The position numbers and the translations under genes were made by a program. From contig NZ_AP023360.1 in assembly GCF_018326265.1 (NCBI RefSeq), positions 2,223,501 through 2,287,500 on the forward strand: DNA of 64,000 nucleotides. The letters are read 5' to 3'. Within the stretch, counting starts at the first letter, position 1. Every line of letters starts with the position of its first letter. The notes beneath the pieces were generated by a model. It was not told where the DNA came from. It made no database searches and saw only the letters and a program-made list of their open reading frames with translations. Source of the stretch: Catellatospora sp. IY07-71 (GTDB lineage: Bacteria; Actinomycetota; Actinomycetes; Mycobacteriales; Micromonosporaceae). Below are positions 51,011 to 59,228 of this stretch, one piece after another.

Positions 51011-51697
51011 ATGTGTGGGCGGTACGCGACGACTCGTACGGCGGCTGATCTGTCCCAGATCTTCGCCGCGGCGGACGAGACCGCCGAGTCGCTGGCCCCC
51101 GACTACAACCTGGCGCCCACCGATCCCGCCCCGATCGTGCGGGTCTCCGCGTCCGGCGGGGGCCGGGTGCTGAGCGTGGCGCGCTGGGGCCTGGTGCCGC
51201 CGTGGGCCGCCGACGCCCGCACCGGCCTCAAGATGATCAACGCGCGGTCCGAGACGCTGGCCACCTCGCGCGCGTTCGGGCCGTCGTTCACGGGCAAGCG
51301 GTGCATCGTGCCGGCCGACGGCTGGTACGAGTGGCTGCGCACGGACAAGGGCCGCCAGGCGTATTACATGACCGACCCGGCCGAGGGTGCCGGGCTGGCC
51401 TTCGCCGGCCTGTGGACCGCCTCGAAGCACGGTCTGACCTGCACCATCGTCACCACGGCCGCGCTCGGCGAGCTGGCCCGGGTGCACGACCGCATGCCGC
51501 TGCTGCTGGAGCCGGCGCGCTGGCAGGAGTGGCTGCACGCGCCCGCCGACCCGGCGCTGCTCGCGCCGCCCGCCGAGGCGTACCTGTCCACTCTGGAGAT
51601 CCGTCCGGTGGGCGCCGCGGTCGGTAGCGTATACAACGACGGTCCTGAATTGACCGCGCGCGTGGCCGACCTGGCTGCCCAGCAGGGCCTCTTCTGA
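51011..51697 (+). CDS. SRAP-family abasic-site DNA-crosslink protein
   Basis: 228 residues. The initiator Met is followed by the catalytic Cys (MCGRYATTRT), the HMCES/YedK hallmark that forms a covalent link with abasic sites in single-stranded DNA. The other active-site parts are NARSET, PADGWYEW and VHDRMPLLL (catalytic His and the DRMP box). It shields and resolves abasic sites during replication. It is divergent from aroA with 107 bp between starts. Confidence 0.95.
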   Translation: MCGRYATTRTAADLSQIFAAADETAESLAPDYNLAPTDPAPIVRVSASGGGRVLSVARWGLVPPWAADARTGLKMINARSETLATSRAFGPSFTGKRCIVPADGWYEWLRTDKGRQAYYMTDPAEGAGLAFAGLWTASKHGLTCTIVTTAALGELARVHDRMPLLLEPARWQEWLHAPADPALLAPPAEAYLSTLEIRPVGAAVGSVYNDGPELTARVADLAAQQGLF

Positions 51698-51874
51698 TTT
51701 TTGCGCTGGAACGTGGCATTTTGTGCCACCAGTTTGCGGGTAAACCCTTGTCTGAACCTCGTAAGGTGCGGTAAGACACAGCGTCGGTGGTAAGCGGTTC
51801 GCCCGCGCGTCACCGTCTGTCTGAGCCGGATCCCCCCGCTGGCCGGGGGACCGACCCACGGGGGAGGTGGGTGG

Positions 51875-52414
51875 ATGACCCGGGCGCGGATTCCACGCCC
51901 GCATGAAGTCGCCGCTGCTCGCAGGGACCCGCGTCTGGTGCGGGCCGTGCGGGAGCGTCACGACAACGCCTGGCGCACCAGAGGTGCCTGCCAGGCCGTC
52001 GATCCGGAGACGTTCTTTCCGGCACCGCTGGAGCCCGCCGACGCGGCCGTCCAGCTGTGCGGGCGGTGTCCGGTGTCGGGGGCCTGTCTGGCCTGGGCGC
52101 TGAGCGTCGGCGACTGTCACGGCGTATGGGGCGGCACGACCGCCCGCGAAAGGCGGGCCATGCTGGTCGCCTGGCGCACCGAGGAGCAGCAGGAGGAGTT
52201 GCCGTACGCGGCCTACGGGCCGCAGGCCGACGTGGTGGTCTCGGCCGGGGAGCTGCGCGCGCCGCAGCGCCCGGCGGCCGGGGCGACCCGCCAGGTGCCA
52301 CGGATCCCGGTGCAGCGCACCGGGCTGGCCCTGCGCACGCTGGGCGACGCGGAGCGCGACTCCGTGCTGCACGGCGTGCCGCTACTGGCCAGGGAGCCCG
52401 TCCACGCCGCATGA
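51875..52414 (+). CDS. WhiB-family iron-sulfur regulator
   Basis: 179 residues, ATG after GGGGGAGG. The four cluster cysteines are C39 (RGACQ), C62, C65 and C71 (CGRCPVSGAC), followed by the turn GVWGGTTARERRAM. This defines the WhiB fold that binds a [4Fe-4S] cluster and the principal sigma factor. The C-terminal 80 residues extend past the usual family length and show no known domain. The 177-bp gap upstream contains a CCCCC/GGGGG hairpin near the ribosome site but no promoter that I can name. The target genes are unknown. Confidence 0.93.
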   Translation: MTRARIPRPHEVAAARRDPRLVRAVRERHDNAWRTRGACQAVDPETFFPAPLEPADAAVQLCGRCPVSGACLAWALSVGDCHGVWGGTTARERRAMLVAWRTEEQQEELPYAAYGPQADVVVSAGELRAPQRPAAGATRQVPRIPVQRTGLALRTLGDAERDSVLHGVPLLAREPVHAA

Positions 52415-52442
52415 TCGCGGCATGCGAGGCGGTTCCCGATCA

Positions 52443-53102
52443 GTGGAGACCGGGCGCGGCCCGGCCCGAATCGAAGTGACCCGGCCCGGCGACGATGCCG
52501 GGACGGCCGACGATCGAGCACAGCGGCGGTCCGGGGCGGGCGCACGGCGTCCCGCCCCGGTCGCGCTGCTCGTGCTCGGACACGGGGCGGGCGGTGACGT
52601 CGACGCGCCCGATCTGGTCGCCACACGTGATGCCGCGCTCGCGGCCGGGGTCGCGGTCGCGCTGGTCACCCAGCCGTATCGGGTGGCCGGGCGGCGTGCG
52701 CCCGCTCCGGCGGGCCACCTCGACGAGGCGTGGCGCGACGTGCTGGCCGTGCTCACCGCCGAGTTCGCGGGGCTGCCGCTGATCGTCGGCGGGCGCTCCA
52801 GCGGCGCCCGGGTGGCCTGCCGCACGGCCGGCGACGTCGGCGCGTCGGGCATCGTCGCGCTGGCGTTCCCGCTGCACCCGCCGGGCAAGCCGGACCGCAG
52901 CCGAGCCGGTGAGCTGCTCACCGGGCTGCCCACGCTGGTCGTCAACGGCGACCGCGATCCCTTCGGCGTGCCCGAGGCCACTCCCGGGGTGGAGGTCGTC
53001 GTGCTGCCCGGCCAGCGGCACGACCTGCGCGGCGGCCGGGAGGATGCGGGCCGGGCGGTCGTTACCTGGCTGGCCGCCCGAGGCTGGGCCCGCCCGGAGT
53101 GA
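52443..53102 (+). CDS. Alpha/beta hydrolase, KANL3/Tex30-like
   Basis: 219 residues from a GTG preceded by GAGGCGG; an ATG at 52422 would add seven residues. The signatures of this small hydrolase group are LLVLGHGAGGDVDAPDL, VTQPYRVAGRR, the nucleophile Ser in IVGGRSSGARVACR, NGDRDPFG and a final His in PGQRHDL. The substrate is unknown. It is positioned between whiB-like and sigR, 28 bp before a sigma-R-type promoter. Confidence 0.82.
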   Translation: METGRGPARIEVTRPGDDAGTADDRAQRRSGAGARRPAPVALLVLGHGAGGDVDAPDLVATRDAALAAGVAVALVTQPYRVAGRRAPAPAGHLDEAWRDVLAVLTAEFAGLPLIVGGRSSGARVACRTAGDVGASGIVALAFPLHPPGKPDRSRAGELLTGLPTLVVNGDRDPFGVPEATPGVEVVVLPGQRHDLRGGREDAGRAVVTWLAARGWARPE

Positions 53103-53129
53103 CGGTGGTCACCGCCCGGGGCGTCCCAC

Positions 53130-53156
53130 GGAATGCGACGGCCGCCGGACGGCGTT
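53130..53156 (+). promoter_or_regulatory. Candidate SigR-dependent promoter of sigR
   Basis: GGAAT (53130-53134), a 19-base spacer, then GTT (53154-53156). This matches the GGAAT-N18/19-GTT recognition pattern known for SigR of Streptomyces and SigH of mycobacteria, whose genes are autoregulated. Transcription would begin near 53164, about 45 bases before the chosen sigR start. Confidence 0.55.
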
Positions 53157-53207
53157 GTTCACCGCGGATGGGCCGATCAACCTCGGCCCTCGGCGAGAGG
53201 TGGTCTG

Positions 53208-54035
53208 ATGGTGCGGACGCGTTACCTGACGCGGTCGGGCGAAGACCCGGCGGTGCAGGCCGTGGAGCGGCTGCTGACGGCGCCCGAGTGGCCGGCGGCG
53301 CTGGACGGTGAAGCCGTGTCCGGCATTACCGCGGTGCCCGCCCCGCGGGTGCACCTGGCATCGGTAGAGTCAGCCTCAGTGCCGCGAACCGCGCAGAGGG
53401 AGTCGCGGACCGGCCGATCTTCGAGGGTGGTCTCGCGCTTGACCAGCACCGACAGCGTCGAAGAGCGTCGTTCCCGCTTCGAGCGGGACGCGATGCCCTT
53501 CCTCGACCAGCTCTACGCGGCCGCACTGCGGATGACGCGCAACCCGGCCGACGCCGAGGACCTGCTGCAGGAGACCTTCCTCAAGGCGTACGCCGCGTTC
53601 CACCAGTTCGAGGACGGCACGAACCTGAAGGCGTGGCTGTACCGCATCCTCACGAACACCTTCATCAACTCGTACCGCAAGAGGCAACGGCAGCCCATCC
53701 AGGCGCCGACGGACGAGATCACCGACTGGCAGCTGGCCGAGGCGGAGTCGCACACCTCCACCGGCCTGCGCTCGGCCGAGACCGAGGCGCTGGACCGGCT
53801 GCCCGACAGCGACGTCAAGGACGCGCTCCAGTCGCTGCCGGAGGAGTTCCGGCTGGCGGTCTACCTCGCCGACGTGGAAGGCTTCTCCTATAAGGAGATC
53901 GCAGACATCATGAACACGCCCATCGGCACCGTGATGTCCAGGCTGCACCGTGGCCGACGCAACCTGCGCAAGCTCCTGGAGGGCTACGCCGCGGAGCGCG
54001 GATTCTCGGGCCAGACCAGCGCTCGGGAGGCGTGA
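53208..54035 (+). CDS. sigR: ECF sigma factor of the SigR/SigH thiol-stress type
   Basis: 275 residues, ATG after GAGAGGTGG. From about residue 90 it is very close to SigR of Streptomyces: [39 protein letters not shown] (region 2), [25 protein letters not shown], and [36 protein letters not shown] (region 4). The first 85 or so residues are a weakly structured extension; internal GTG/TTG starts at 53427 or 53439 would give the short form. It directs transcription of thioredoxin and other thiol-repair genes and is held by RsrA until oxidative stress. Confidence 0.93.
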   Translation: MVRTRYLTRSGEDPAVQAVERLLTAPEWPAALDGEAVSGITAVPAPRVHLASVESASVPRTAQRESRTGRSSRVVSRLTSTDSVEERRSRFERDAMPFLDQLYAAALRMTRNPADAEDLLQETFLKAYAAFHQFEDGTNLKAWLYRILTNTFINSYRKRQRQPIQAPTDEITDWQLAEAESHTSTGLRSAETEALDRLPDSDVKDALQSLPEEFRLAVYLADVEGFSYKEIADIMNTPIGTVMSRLHRGRRNLRKLLEGYAAERGFSGQTSAREA

Positions 54036-54310
54036 TGAGCGAACACGAGGACAACGACTGCCGCGAGGTGCTCACCGAGGTCTACCTCTACCTCGACCTC
54101 GAGTGCTCCGACGACCGGCGGACGCTGATCAAGCAGCATCTCGACGAGTGCTCGCCGTGCCTGCGTGAATACGGCATCGAGCAGGAGGTCAAGGCGCTGG
54201 TCAACCGCTGCTGCGGCCAGGAGCAGGCGCCCGCCGAGCTCAAGGACCGGCTGCGCGCGAAGCTCTCCGAGCTGGTGGTCGAGGTCGAGGCCACGCGGGA
54301 GCTGGGCTGA
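54035..54310 (+). CDS. rsrA: Zinc-binding anti-sigma factor of SigR
   Basis: 91 residues. The ATG overlaps the sigR stop by one base (TGATG) and follows GGGAGG. The ZAS motif is exact: H35-x3-C39-x2-C42, with C9 (NDCREVL) as the other redox partner, and C59-C60 as in known RsrA proteins. In the reduced state it binds zinc and SigR; disulfide stress expels the zinc and frees the sigma factor. Coupled translation keeps the two in balance. Confidence 0.95.
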   Translation: MSEHEDNDCREVLTEVYLYLDLECSDDRRTLIKQHLDECSPCLREYGIEQEVKALVNRCCGQEQAPAELKDRLRAKLSELVVEVEATRELG

Positions 54311-54323
54311 TCGTTTCGGGGTG

Positions 54324-54388
54324 AAGATCGCTGTTTCGTGTCAAGATCTGCGGCTGGACTGCATTTCTTGACACGAGACAGCGATCTT
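54324..54388. repeat. P2 palindromic element, copy c
   Basis: AAGATCGCTGTTTCGTGTCA pairs almost perfectly with the right end (TGACACGAGACAGCGATCTT), giving a stem of about 23 bp. It lies 14 bp after rsrA and 29 bp before the convergent VWA gene end, so it probably also terminates both transcripts. The loop AAGATCTGCGG matches copy a. Confidence 0.8.
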
Positions 54389-54416
54389 TGTCTGTCACCG
54401 CCGCGAGCGGCCCGGC

Positions 54417-56258
54417 TCAACGCAGGCGGAACACCTCGCCGCGCGGGGTGAAGGGCAGCCTGCCCCGCTCCGGCATCAGGTACGCGTGCTCGCGGCGTAC
54501 CCGCAGCACGTCGCAGTCCCCGTCCGTGATGATCAGGATCGGCCCGTCGGCGGGGAAGTCCTCGGCCCGCTCCAGCAGGCGGATGCCGGGCTGCAGCTCG
54601 GTGCCGCCGCGGCCGCGCACCTTCACCCGGCCGGCGATCTCCTCGACCGGCAGGTAACCCGCGTCGTACGCGGCCGCGTCGCAGAACACCACGCGAGCCG
54701 CCGGCACGTCGCGGGCCAGCGCGTACGCGGCGATCGCGCCCAGCGCCCGGCCCATCAGCTCGTGGTTCATCGAGCCCGAGGTGTCCAGCACGACGCCGAA
54801 CGTGCGCTGCTTCTCGACCAGCTCCGGCCGCACCCGGCCGGGGCGCGGGATGTCCGGCGTGGCCGCCTGGCGCCGTGAGGCGCGCGCGTACGACCGGGTC
54901 GGCTCCAGCGGCGTGAAGTAGCGGTCGAACCAGCGGGCCAGCTGCACGTCCCACGGCGGGGGCGGGTTGTCCAGCACCCGGATCTCGGCGACCAGGCCCG
55001 CCGGCAGGTAACCCCGGCCGTGCTGCTCGTGGTACGCCAGCCCGCCGCCCAGCGCGCGGCGGCAGAAGTCGTCGACGTCGCCCGCGCGCCGCGCCTCGTC
55101 CGCGCCGCCCACCGGCCGGTCCAGCATGTCGCCCCGCCCGCGCCCGCGCAGCGTGGCCAGCTTGCGGTAGCGGCGCAGGTTGGCCGTGATGAGGTCGTAC
55201 ACCTCCTCGCTGGAGTGGTCCTTGAGCGCGGGGTCGTAGAGCACGTCCTCGGGCAGCTCGCCGACGCCCATCTGCACCAGCCAGCCGTTGATCACGTAGT
55301 CGGTGGCGATGTTCCACAGGTACGGGTCGCGCGGGCCGACCCGCTGCCCGTGCCGCAGCGCGGCGTGCAGCATCTCGTGGGCCAGCACGAAGCGGCAGTG
55401 CGGCTCCGGCATACGGCGCAGCGGGTTGACGTAGATCTCGCCGGCCGCGGCGTCCACCGCCGCGATCGAGATCTGCCAGGCGCGCGCCAGCTCCGCGTCG
55501 GCGACGATGCGGAAACCGGCGGCCAGCGCCCCGAGCAGCGGGTACGACGACACGAACCAGCGCCGCGCCTTCTCCCACGGGCTGTCCGGGTCGATCTCGC
55601 CTTCGGGGCGGCGGGCCTGGCCCGCGTCCTCGACGGCGGCGGTCGCGGCGGCGGCCAGCCCGATCGCGAACAGCTCCGGCCAGGTCAGCGTCGGCACGCT
55701 CGTCGCCTGGCGCAGGTGCCGGGGCAGGCGCGTCTCGTCGGGCTCGGCGACGTCCAGGTCGCCGAGCGCGCCGCCGCAGCCGAGCGCGGCGTACTCGGGC
55801 GGCACGCCGGTGTCGCGCCACAGGTCGGCCAGCCGGTCCTCGTCGGTGCCGGGCAGGTCGGCGGGTACCTGGAAGGGCGGCGTGCCCAGCCGCAGCTGCT
55901 GCTGGAACCGGGCCACCACCAGGCAGGCCGCCGCCTGCGCGGCATGGTCGGCGCGGCGGCCGGGCTCCAGGTGGCCGAAGCCGAGGTGCAGCGCGCAGTG
56001 GGTGAGCACCCAGATCCACTCGACCGGCTCGGCGGGGGCGTTGCGGTTGACGGTGATCCGGCCGTCCCGGCGCACCTGGGCCCAGCCGCGGGCGCGGCCC
56101 AGCTCCGGGTGCTCGGCCCAGTCGGTGGACAGCCAGCGGTCGCCGTGCGGCGAGTCGCGCATCGCGCTGAAGATGCGCTCGCCGAACACCGCCTGCACCG
56201 CCGCGTCGAACGCCTCCTTGCGCGGGTCCTTACGCTTCTCCCCGCCGCGCCGGCTCAT
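54417..56258 (-). CDS. VWA-like metallopeptidase-fold protein (DUF2201)
   Basis: 613 residues from the ATG of MSRRGGEKRK; longer readings would run through an upstream palindrome. The middle contains an HExxH-like zinc motif, FVLAHEMLHAALRHGQRVG, then WNIATDYVINGWLVQMGVG, characteristic of the DUF2201 putative metallopeptidase region. The C-terminal third is a VWA-like domain with a MIDAS motif (VVLDTSGSMNHELMG, and later IITDGDCD). The MoxR-type ATPase lies upstream on the same strand, and such pairs act as chaperones or metal inserters. The specific client is unknown. Confidence 0.88.
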   Translation of the reverse strand: MSRRGGEKRKDPRKEAFDAAVQAVFGERIFSAMRDSPHGDRWLSTDWAEHPELGRARGWAQVRRDGRITVNRNAPAEPVEWIWVLTHCALHLGFGHLEPGRRADHAAQAAACLVVARFQQQLRLGTPPFQVPADLPGTDEDRLADLWRDTGVPPEYAALGCGGALGDLDVAEPDETRLPRHLRQATSVPTLTWPELFAIGLAAAATAAVEDAGQARRPEGEIDPDSPWEKARRWFVSSYPLLGALAAGFRIVADAELARAWQISIAAVDAAAGEIYVNPLRRMPEPHCRFVLAHEMLHAALRHGQRVGPRDPYLWNIATDYVINGWLVQMGVGELPEDVLYDPALKDHSSEEVYDLITANLRRYRKLATLRGRGRGDMLDRPVGGADEARRAGDVDDFCRRALGGGLAYHEQHGRGYLPAGLVAEIRVLDNPPPPWDVQLARWFDRYFTPLEPTRSYARASRRQAATPDIPRPGRVRPELVEKQRTFGVVLDTSGSMNHELMGRALGAIAAYALARDVPAARVVFCDAAAYDAGYLPVEEIAGRVKVRGRGGTELQPGIRLLERAEDFPADGPILIITDGDCDVLRVRREHAYLMPERGRLPFTPRGEVFRLR

Positions 56259-56300
56259 CGCCGCCCCCGGGCGCCCTGTGCCGATGCGCCCCCCGCCGCC

Positions 56301-56379
56301 TTGATCGTCCGACTTGCCTGGCACATGGGCGTATCTTGAGCTGGCTTTCGCCCAAGTGCCAGGCAAATCGGACGATCAA
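56301..56379. repeat. P4 palindromic element, copy a
   Basis: TTGATCGTCCGACTTGCC at the left pairs with GGCAAATCGGACGATCAA at the right; the full stem is 24 bp with one mismatch, and the loop contains GGGCGTATCTTG. A second copy lies at 63895. Located in the 187-bp gap between the MoxR and VWA genes, it may reduce read-through from one to the other. Confidence 0.8.
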
Positions 56380-56445
56380 CGGCCACGCCCGCCTTGGTCC
56401 GCGGGGTGGCGGGTCGTGTGGCGCGGGTTCGTGGCGGGTGGGTGC

Positions 56446-57507
56446 TCATGCGCGGGCCGCGACCAGGCGCGGCAGGTCGCGGGTGACCTCGACGAGGAAC
56501 CAGGCGGGCAGCACCGGCTTGCCCTCGGCGTCGGCGGCGACCACGAGCTGCGCGCACTCCAGCGAGATCTCGGCCAGCTCGACCAGCAGGCCCTTGGCGC
56601 GCAGGGCGAACTCGCGCACCGCGCGGCTCGCGTGCTCGCGGCTGTCGGGCAGATCCTTGACCAGCCGCGCCCGGAACGTCTCGGCGAAGAAGTAGAGCAG
56701 GTCGCGGTCGGTCGCGGCGCGCGGCCACGAGGCGTCGCCACGGATGATCGCGTCCAGGCCGTAGCGGTGGCGGACCGTCTTGACGTACGCGCAGAAACCC
56801 GACGCATGCGCCGGGGTGAGCGTGCCGTACGCCAGCAGCCGCAGCGTCTCCTCCGCGATCTCCTCCCCGTAGGAGTGCAGCGCGTCGGACAGCATGTGCC
56901 AGGCGCGCGGGGTGGAGAACGGCTCCTCGGTCTTGGGTGGCTGCACCCACAGGTGATCCGGGCGCTGGGTGAGGTAGTCCAGCACCCACGGGTGCACGCC
57001 CGCGCCGCCCGCCCAGCCCAGCCAGTCCACTGCCGACGCCCGCAGATGCAGGTGCAGCAGGCGGTTGACCAGTGCGGACGCCATCGGGCGGGCGAGCGCG
57101 TTGTCGGTGGCGCGGTTGCCCGCGCCGATCACGATCGAGCCGGCGGGCAGCTCGTACGCGCCGATGCGGCGGTCCAGGATGAGGGAGTAGAAGGCCTTCT
57201 GCACCTCGGGCGAGGACGCGTTCAGCTCGTCGAGGAACAGACAGTAGGGCTCGCTGCGGGCGATCATCTCGGGCGGCGCGAAGCGGCTGCGGCCGTCGCG
57301 CAGCTCGGGCACGCCGATCAGGTCCTCGGCGGCGAGCTGGGTGCCCACGAGGGTGACGCAGGGCAGGCCGAGCGAGTCGGCGAACGCGCGGACCAGCGAG
57401 CTCTTGCCGATGCCCGGCGCGCCCCACACGAAGACGGGCCGGACCACCGCGACGTGCAGCAGCAGGTCGGGCAGCTGGGCCGGGGTGAGGGTGAGCGCGG
57501 AGTGCAC
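56446..57507 (-). CDS. MoxR-family AAA+ ATPase
   Basis: 353 residues. Walker A GAPGIGKSSLV, Walker B CLFLDELNASSPEVQKAF, and sensor-type IVIGAGNRATDNALARPM. The C-terminal half is helical (EEIAEETLRLLAYGTLTPAHASGF), as in the MoxR branch. It probably remodels or loads metal into targets together with the VWA protein encoded downstream. No operon partner lies upstream, and bL37 begins beyond a 42-bp gap on the same strand. Confidence 0.9.
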   Translation of the reverse strand: MHSALTLTPAQLPDLLLHVAVVRPVFVWGAPGIGKSSLVRAFADSLGLPCVTLVGTQLAAEDLIGVPELRDGRSRFAPPEMIARSEPYCLFLDELNASSPEVQKAFYSLILDRRIGAYELPAGSIVIGAGNRATDNALARPMASALVNRLLHLHLRASAVDWLGWAGGAGVHPWVLDYLTQRPDHLWVQPPKTEEPFSTPRAWHMLSDALHSYGEEIAEETLRLLAYGTLTPAHASGFCAYVKTVRHRYGLDAIIRGDASWPRAATDRDLLYFFAETFRARLVKDLPDSREHASRAVREFALRAKGLLVELAEISLECAQLVVAADAEGKPVLPAWFLVEVTRDLPRLVAARA

Positions 57508-57549
57508 GCCGGGAAATGATCCGCCCCGAGGTGCACCCCGGCAACGGGA

Positions 57550-57624
57550 TTAGCTGTTGGGTCGCTTGCCGTGGTTGGCCTTCGAGCCCTTGCGGGACTT
57601 CTTCTTGCGAGCACGCTTGCCCAT
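57550..57624 (-). CDS. Ribosomal protein bL37
   Basis: A 24-codon gene: ATG seven bases after GGAAGGGG, product MGKRARKKKSRKGSKANHGK followed by RPNS and TAA. Half of the residues are Lys/Arg. The ANHGKRPN ending and length match the small actinobacteria-specific 50S protein bL37 found in mycobacterial ribosome structures. It is too short for ordinary gene finding and is often left unannotated. It stands alone and is divergent from the biotinyl-carrier gene. Confidence 0.88.
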   Translation of the reverse strand: MGKRARKKKSRKGSKANHGKRPNS

Positions 57625-57753
57625 GGACACACCCCTTCCGGTAACGGCGCTCAGTCAGGGACAAATCCTATGCGCCGGTTGAGCGTCACCGGACCGGCGC
57701 TCCGTGATTGGATACGGTCGTCTTGCACGCGAGTCAGGGGAAGGGGCCGGCTG

Positions 57754-57969
57754 ATGGCCGAGGAGATCAAGGCCGAGATGGTGGCGAACGTGTGGAAGGT
57801 CGTGGCGGCGGCGGGGGACGAGGTCGCCGAGGGTGACACCCTGGTCATCCTGGAATCGATGAAGATGGAGATCCCCGTGATCGCCGAGTCGGACGGCGTG
57901 GTCTCCAAGATCGCCGTGAACGAGGGTGACGTCGTCCAGGAGGGCGACCTCATCGCCGTCATCGAGTAG
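57754..57969 (+). CDS. Small biotinyl/lipoyl-carrier protein
   Basis: 71 residues, ATG after GGGGAAGGGG. One biotinyl-domain covers the whole chain, with the modified Lys in VILESMKMEIPVIAE, the canonical biotin motif. It should be a free-standing carrier domain for an acyl-CoA or related carboxylase, whose other subunits are not in this window. It is separated by 14 bp from the following acetyltransferase. Confidence 0.92.
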   Translation: MAEEIKAEMVANVWKVVAAAGDEVAEGDTLVILESMKMEIPVIAESDGVVSKIAVNEGDVVQEGDLIAVIE

Positions 57970-57983
57970 TAGCGTCACCCGCC

Positions 57984-58484
57984 ATGACCGAGATCCTCGT
58001 CCGGCCGGCGCTGCCGGCCGACTACGACGCGATCGGTGCGCTGTCCGTCGCCGCCTACCGGGGCGACGGGCAGACCGCGGACGGCCACCCGTACGAGGCG
58101 CACCTGTCCGACGCCGCCGCCCGCGCCCGCGCCGCCGACGTGCTGGTCGCCGTGGACGAGGCCAGCGGGGCCGTGCTCGGCTCGGTGACCTTCGTGCTGC
58201 CCGGCAGCCCGCTGGCCGACCTGGCCCGGGAGGGGGAGGCCGAGTTCCGCATGCTGGCCGTGTCGCCGCAGGCCCAGGGCCGGGGCGCGGGCGAGGCGCT
58301 GGCCCGCGCGTGCCTGGAGCGCGCCGCCGCCCACGGCTGCCGCAGCGTCGTGATCTGCGTACGCGACTTCGCCGCCGACGCGCGCCGCCTCTACGCCCGG
58401 ATGGGCTTCGAGCGGCTGCCCGAGCGCGACTGGTCGCCGCTGCCCGGGGTCACCCTGCTGGCCCTGCGCTATCCGCTGGCCTGA
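57984..58484 (+). CDS. GNAT-family N-acetyltransferase
   Basis: 166 residues. The acetyl-CoA-binding motif A is FRMLAVSPQAQGRGAGEALARACLERA, preceded by the beta strands of the GNAT core (AVLGSVTFVLPGS) and followed by ARRLYARMGFERLPERDW. The acceptor is unknown. It is just downstream of the biotinyl carrier on the same strand and meets the TetR gene end to end, with 10 bp between. Confidence 0.9.
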   Translation: MTEILVRPALPADYDAIGALSVAAYRGDGQTADGHPYEAHLSDAAARARAADVLVAVDEASGAVLGSVTFVLPGSPLADLAREGEAEFRMLAVSPQAQGRGAGEALARACLERAAAHGCRSVVICVRDFAADARRLYARMGFERLPERDWSPLPGVTLLALRYPLA

Positions 58485-58494
58485 GCGCGGCCGC

Positions 58495-59085
58495 TCAGTC
58501 CCCGTCGCGGATGAGGTCGAGGGCGACCTCCATCGCCGCCTCGCGCCGCTGCTCGTCGGTGATGTCCTCGCCCTGCAGCAGCAGCCAGCTCGTGTTGAGC
58601 GCGAACACCGCCATGCCGGCCCGCAGCCGTGCGGTCGGCGCCGAGCCGGGCTCGGCAAGCAGGCCGATGATGTCGATGATGGCGTCGCGCATCTTCGTGC
58701 CGGCCGGCTGGTTCTTGAACGCCAGCTGGTTCTGGTGGAAGAAGCGCATCACCTTGAGGAACGGGCCGCTGTGCAGCTCGTCGGCGTAGCGGGCGAGCAG
58801 CTCGCGCCGGAACCCGGCCGAGTGCGGCTCCGGCTGGCTGCGCCCCCACTCGATCAGCGCGTCCATCCGGGTGAGGCGGTCGGCGCTGAAGCTGTCGACG
58901 ATCTCCTCTTTGCTCTTGAAGTGGTAGTAGAGGGCCGCCTTGGTGACGCCCAGCCGCTCGGCGATCTCCCGCAGCGAAGTGCCCTCGTAGCCCTGCTCGG
59001 TGAAGAGGTCGAGGGCGACGGCCTGGATGCGGGCGCGCGTGTCCGGCCGGGCGTCGGCCCGGCCTGCGGCGAGGTCGTCGTTCAT
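58495..59085 (-). CDS. TetR-family regulator of the adjacent efflux pump
   Basis: 196 residues, ATG five bases after GGAG. The N-terminal helix-turn-helix is ALDLFTEQGYEGTSLREIAERLGVTKAALYYHFKSKEEI. The C-terminal ligand domain is variable. It is divergent from the MFS transporter, with a large palindrome between them, so it most likely represses the pump until a toxic compound binds. The ligand is unknown. Confidence 0.92.
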   Translation of the reverse strand: MNDDLAAGRADARPDTRARIQAVALDLFTEQGYEGTSLREIAERLGVTKAALYYHFKSKEEIVDSFSADRLTRMDALIEWGRSQPEPHSAGFRRELLARYADELHSGPFLKVMRFFHQNQLAFKNQPAGTKMRDAIIDIIGLLAEPGSAPTARLRAGMAVFALNTSWLLLQGEDITDEQRREAAMEVALDLIRDGD

Positions 59086-59157
59086 CGCTGCTCCGTGTTC
59101 CCTGGATCACACCGTCAGCCGGGCGGGGTAACCAACTTGACGGCCGGCAAGTAGGAA

Positions 59158-59199
59158 ACTTACCGTACGGCTAGTAAATATTCTAGCCGGGCGGCAAGT
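59158..59199. promoter_or_regulatory. Large palindromic operator between tetR and MFS genes
   Basis: The left arm ACTTACCGTACGGCTAG and right arm CTAGCCGGGCGGCAAGT match at 14 of 17 positions around TAAATATT. A related half-palindrome, ACTTG(N8)CAAGT, lies at 59135-59152. This is the expected target of the divergent TetR protein and overlaps the MFS promoter region, ending 29 bp before its ATG. Confidence 0.7.
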
Positions 59200-59228
59200 A
59201 AGGTCGCCGGTGAACGAGCGGAGCCCCC

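Noticed and set aside
56259-56366. Longer start for the VWA protein at 56366
   Set aside because: The added residues would be encoded by one arm of the P4 palindrome. MSRRGGEKRK at 56258 is a more natural N-terminus.
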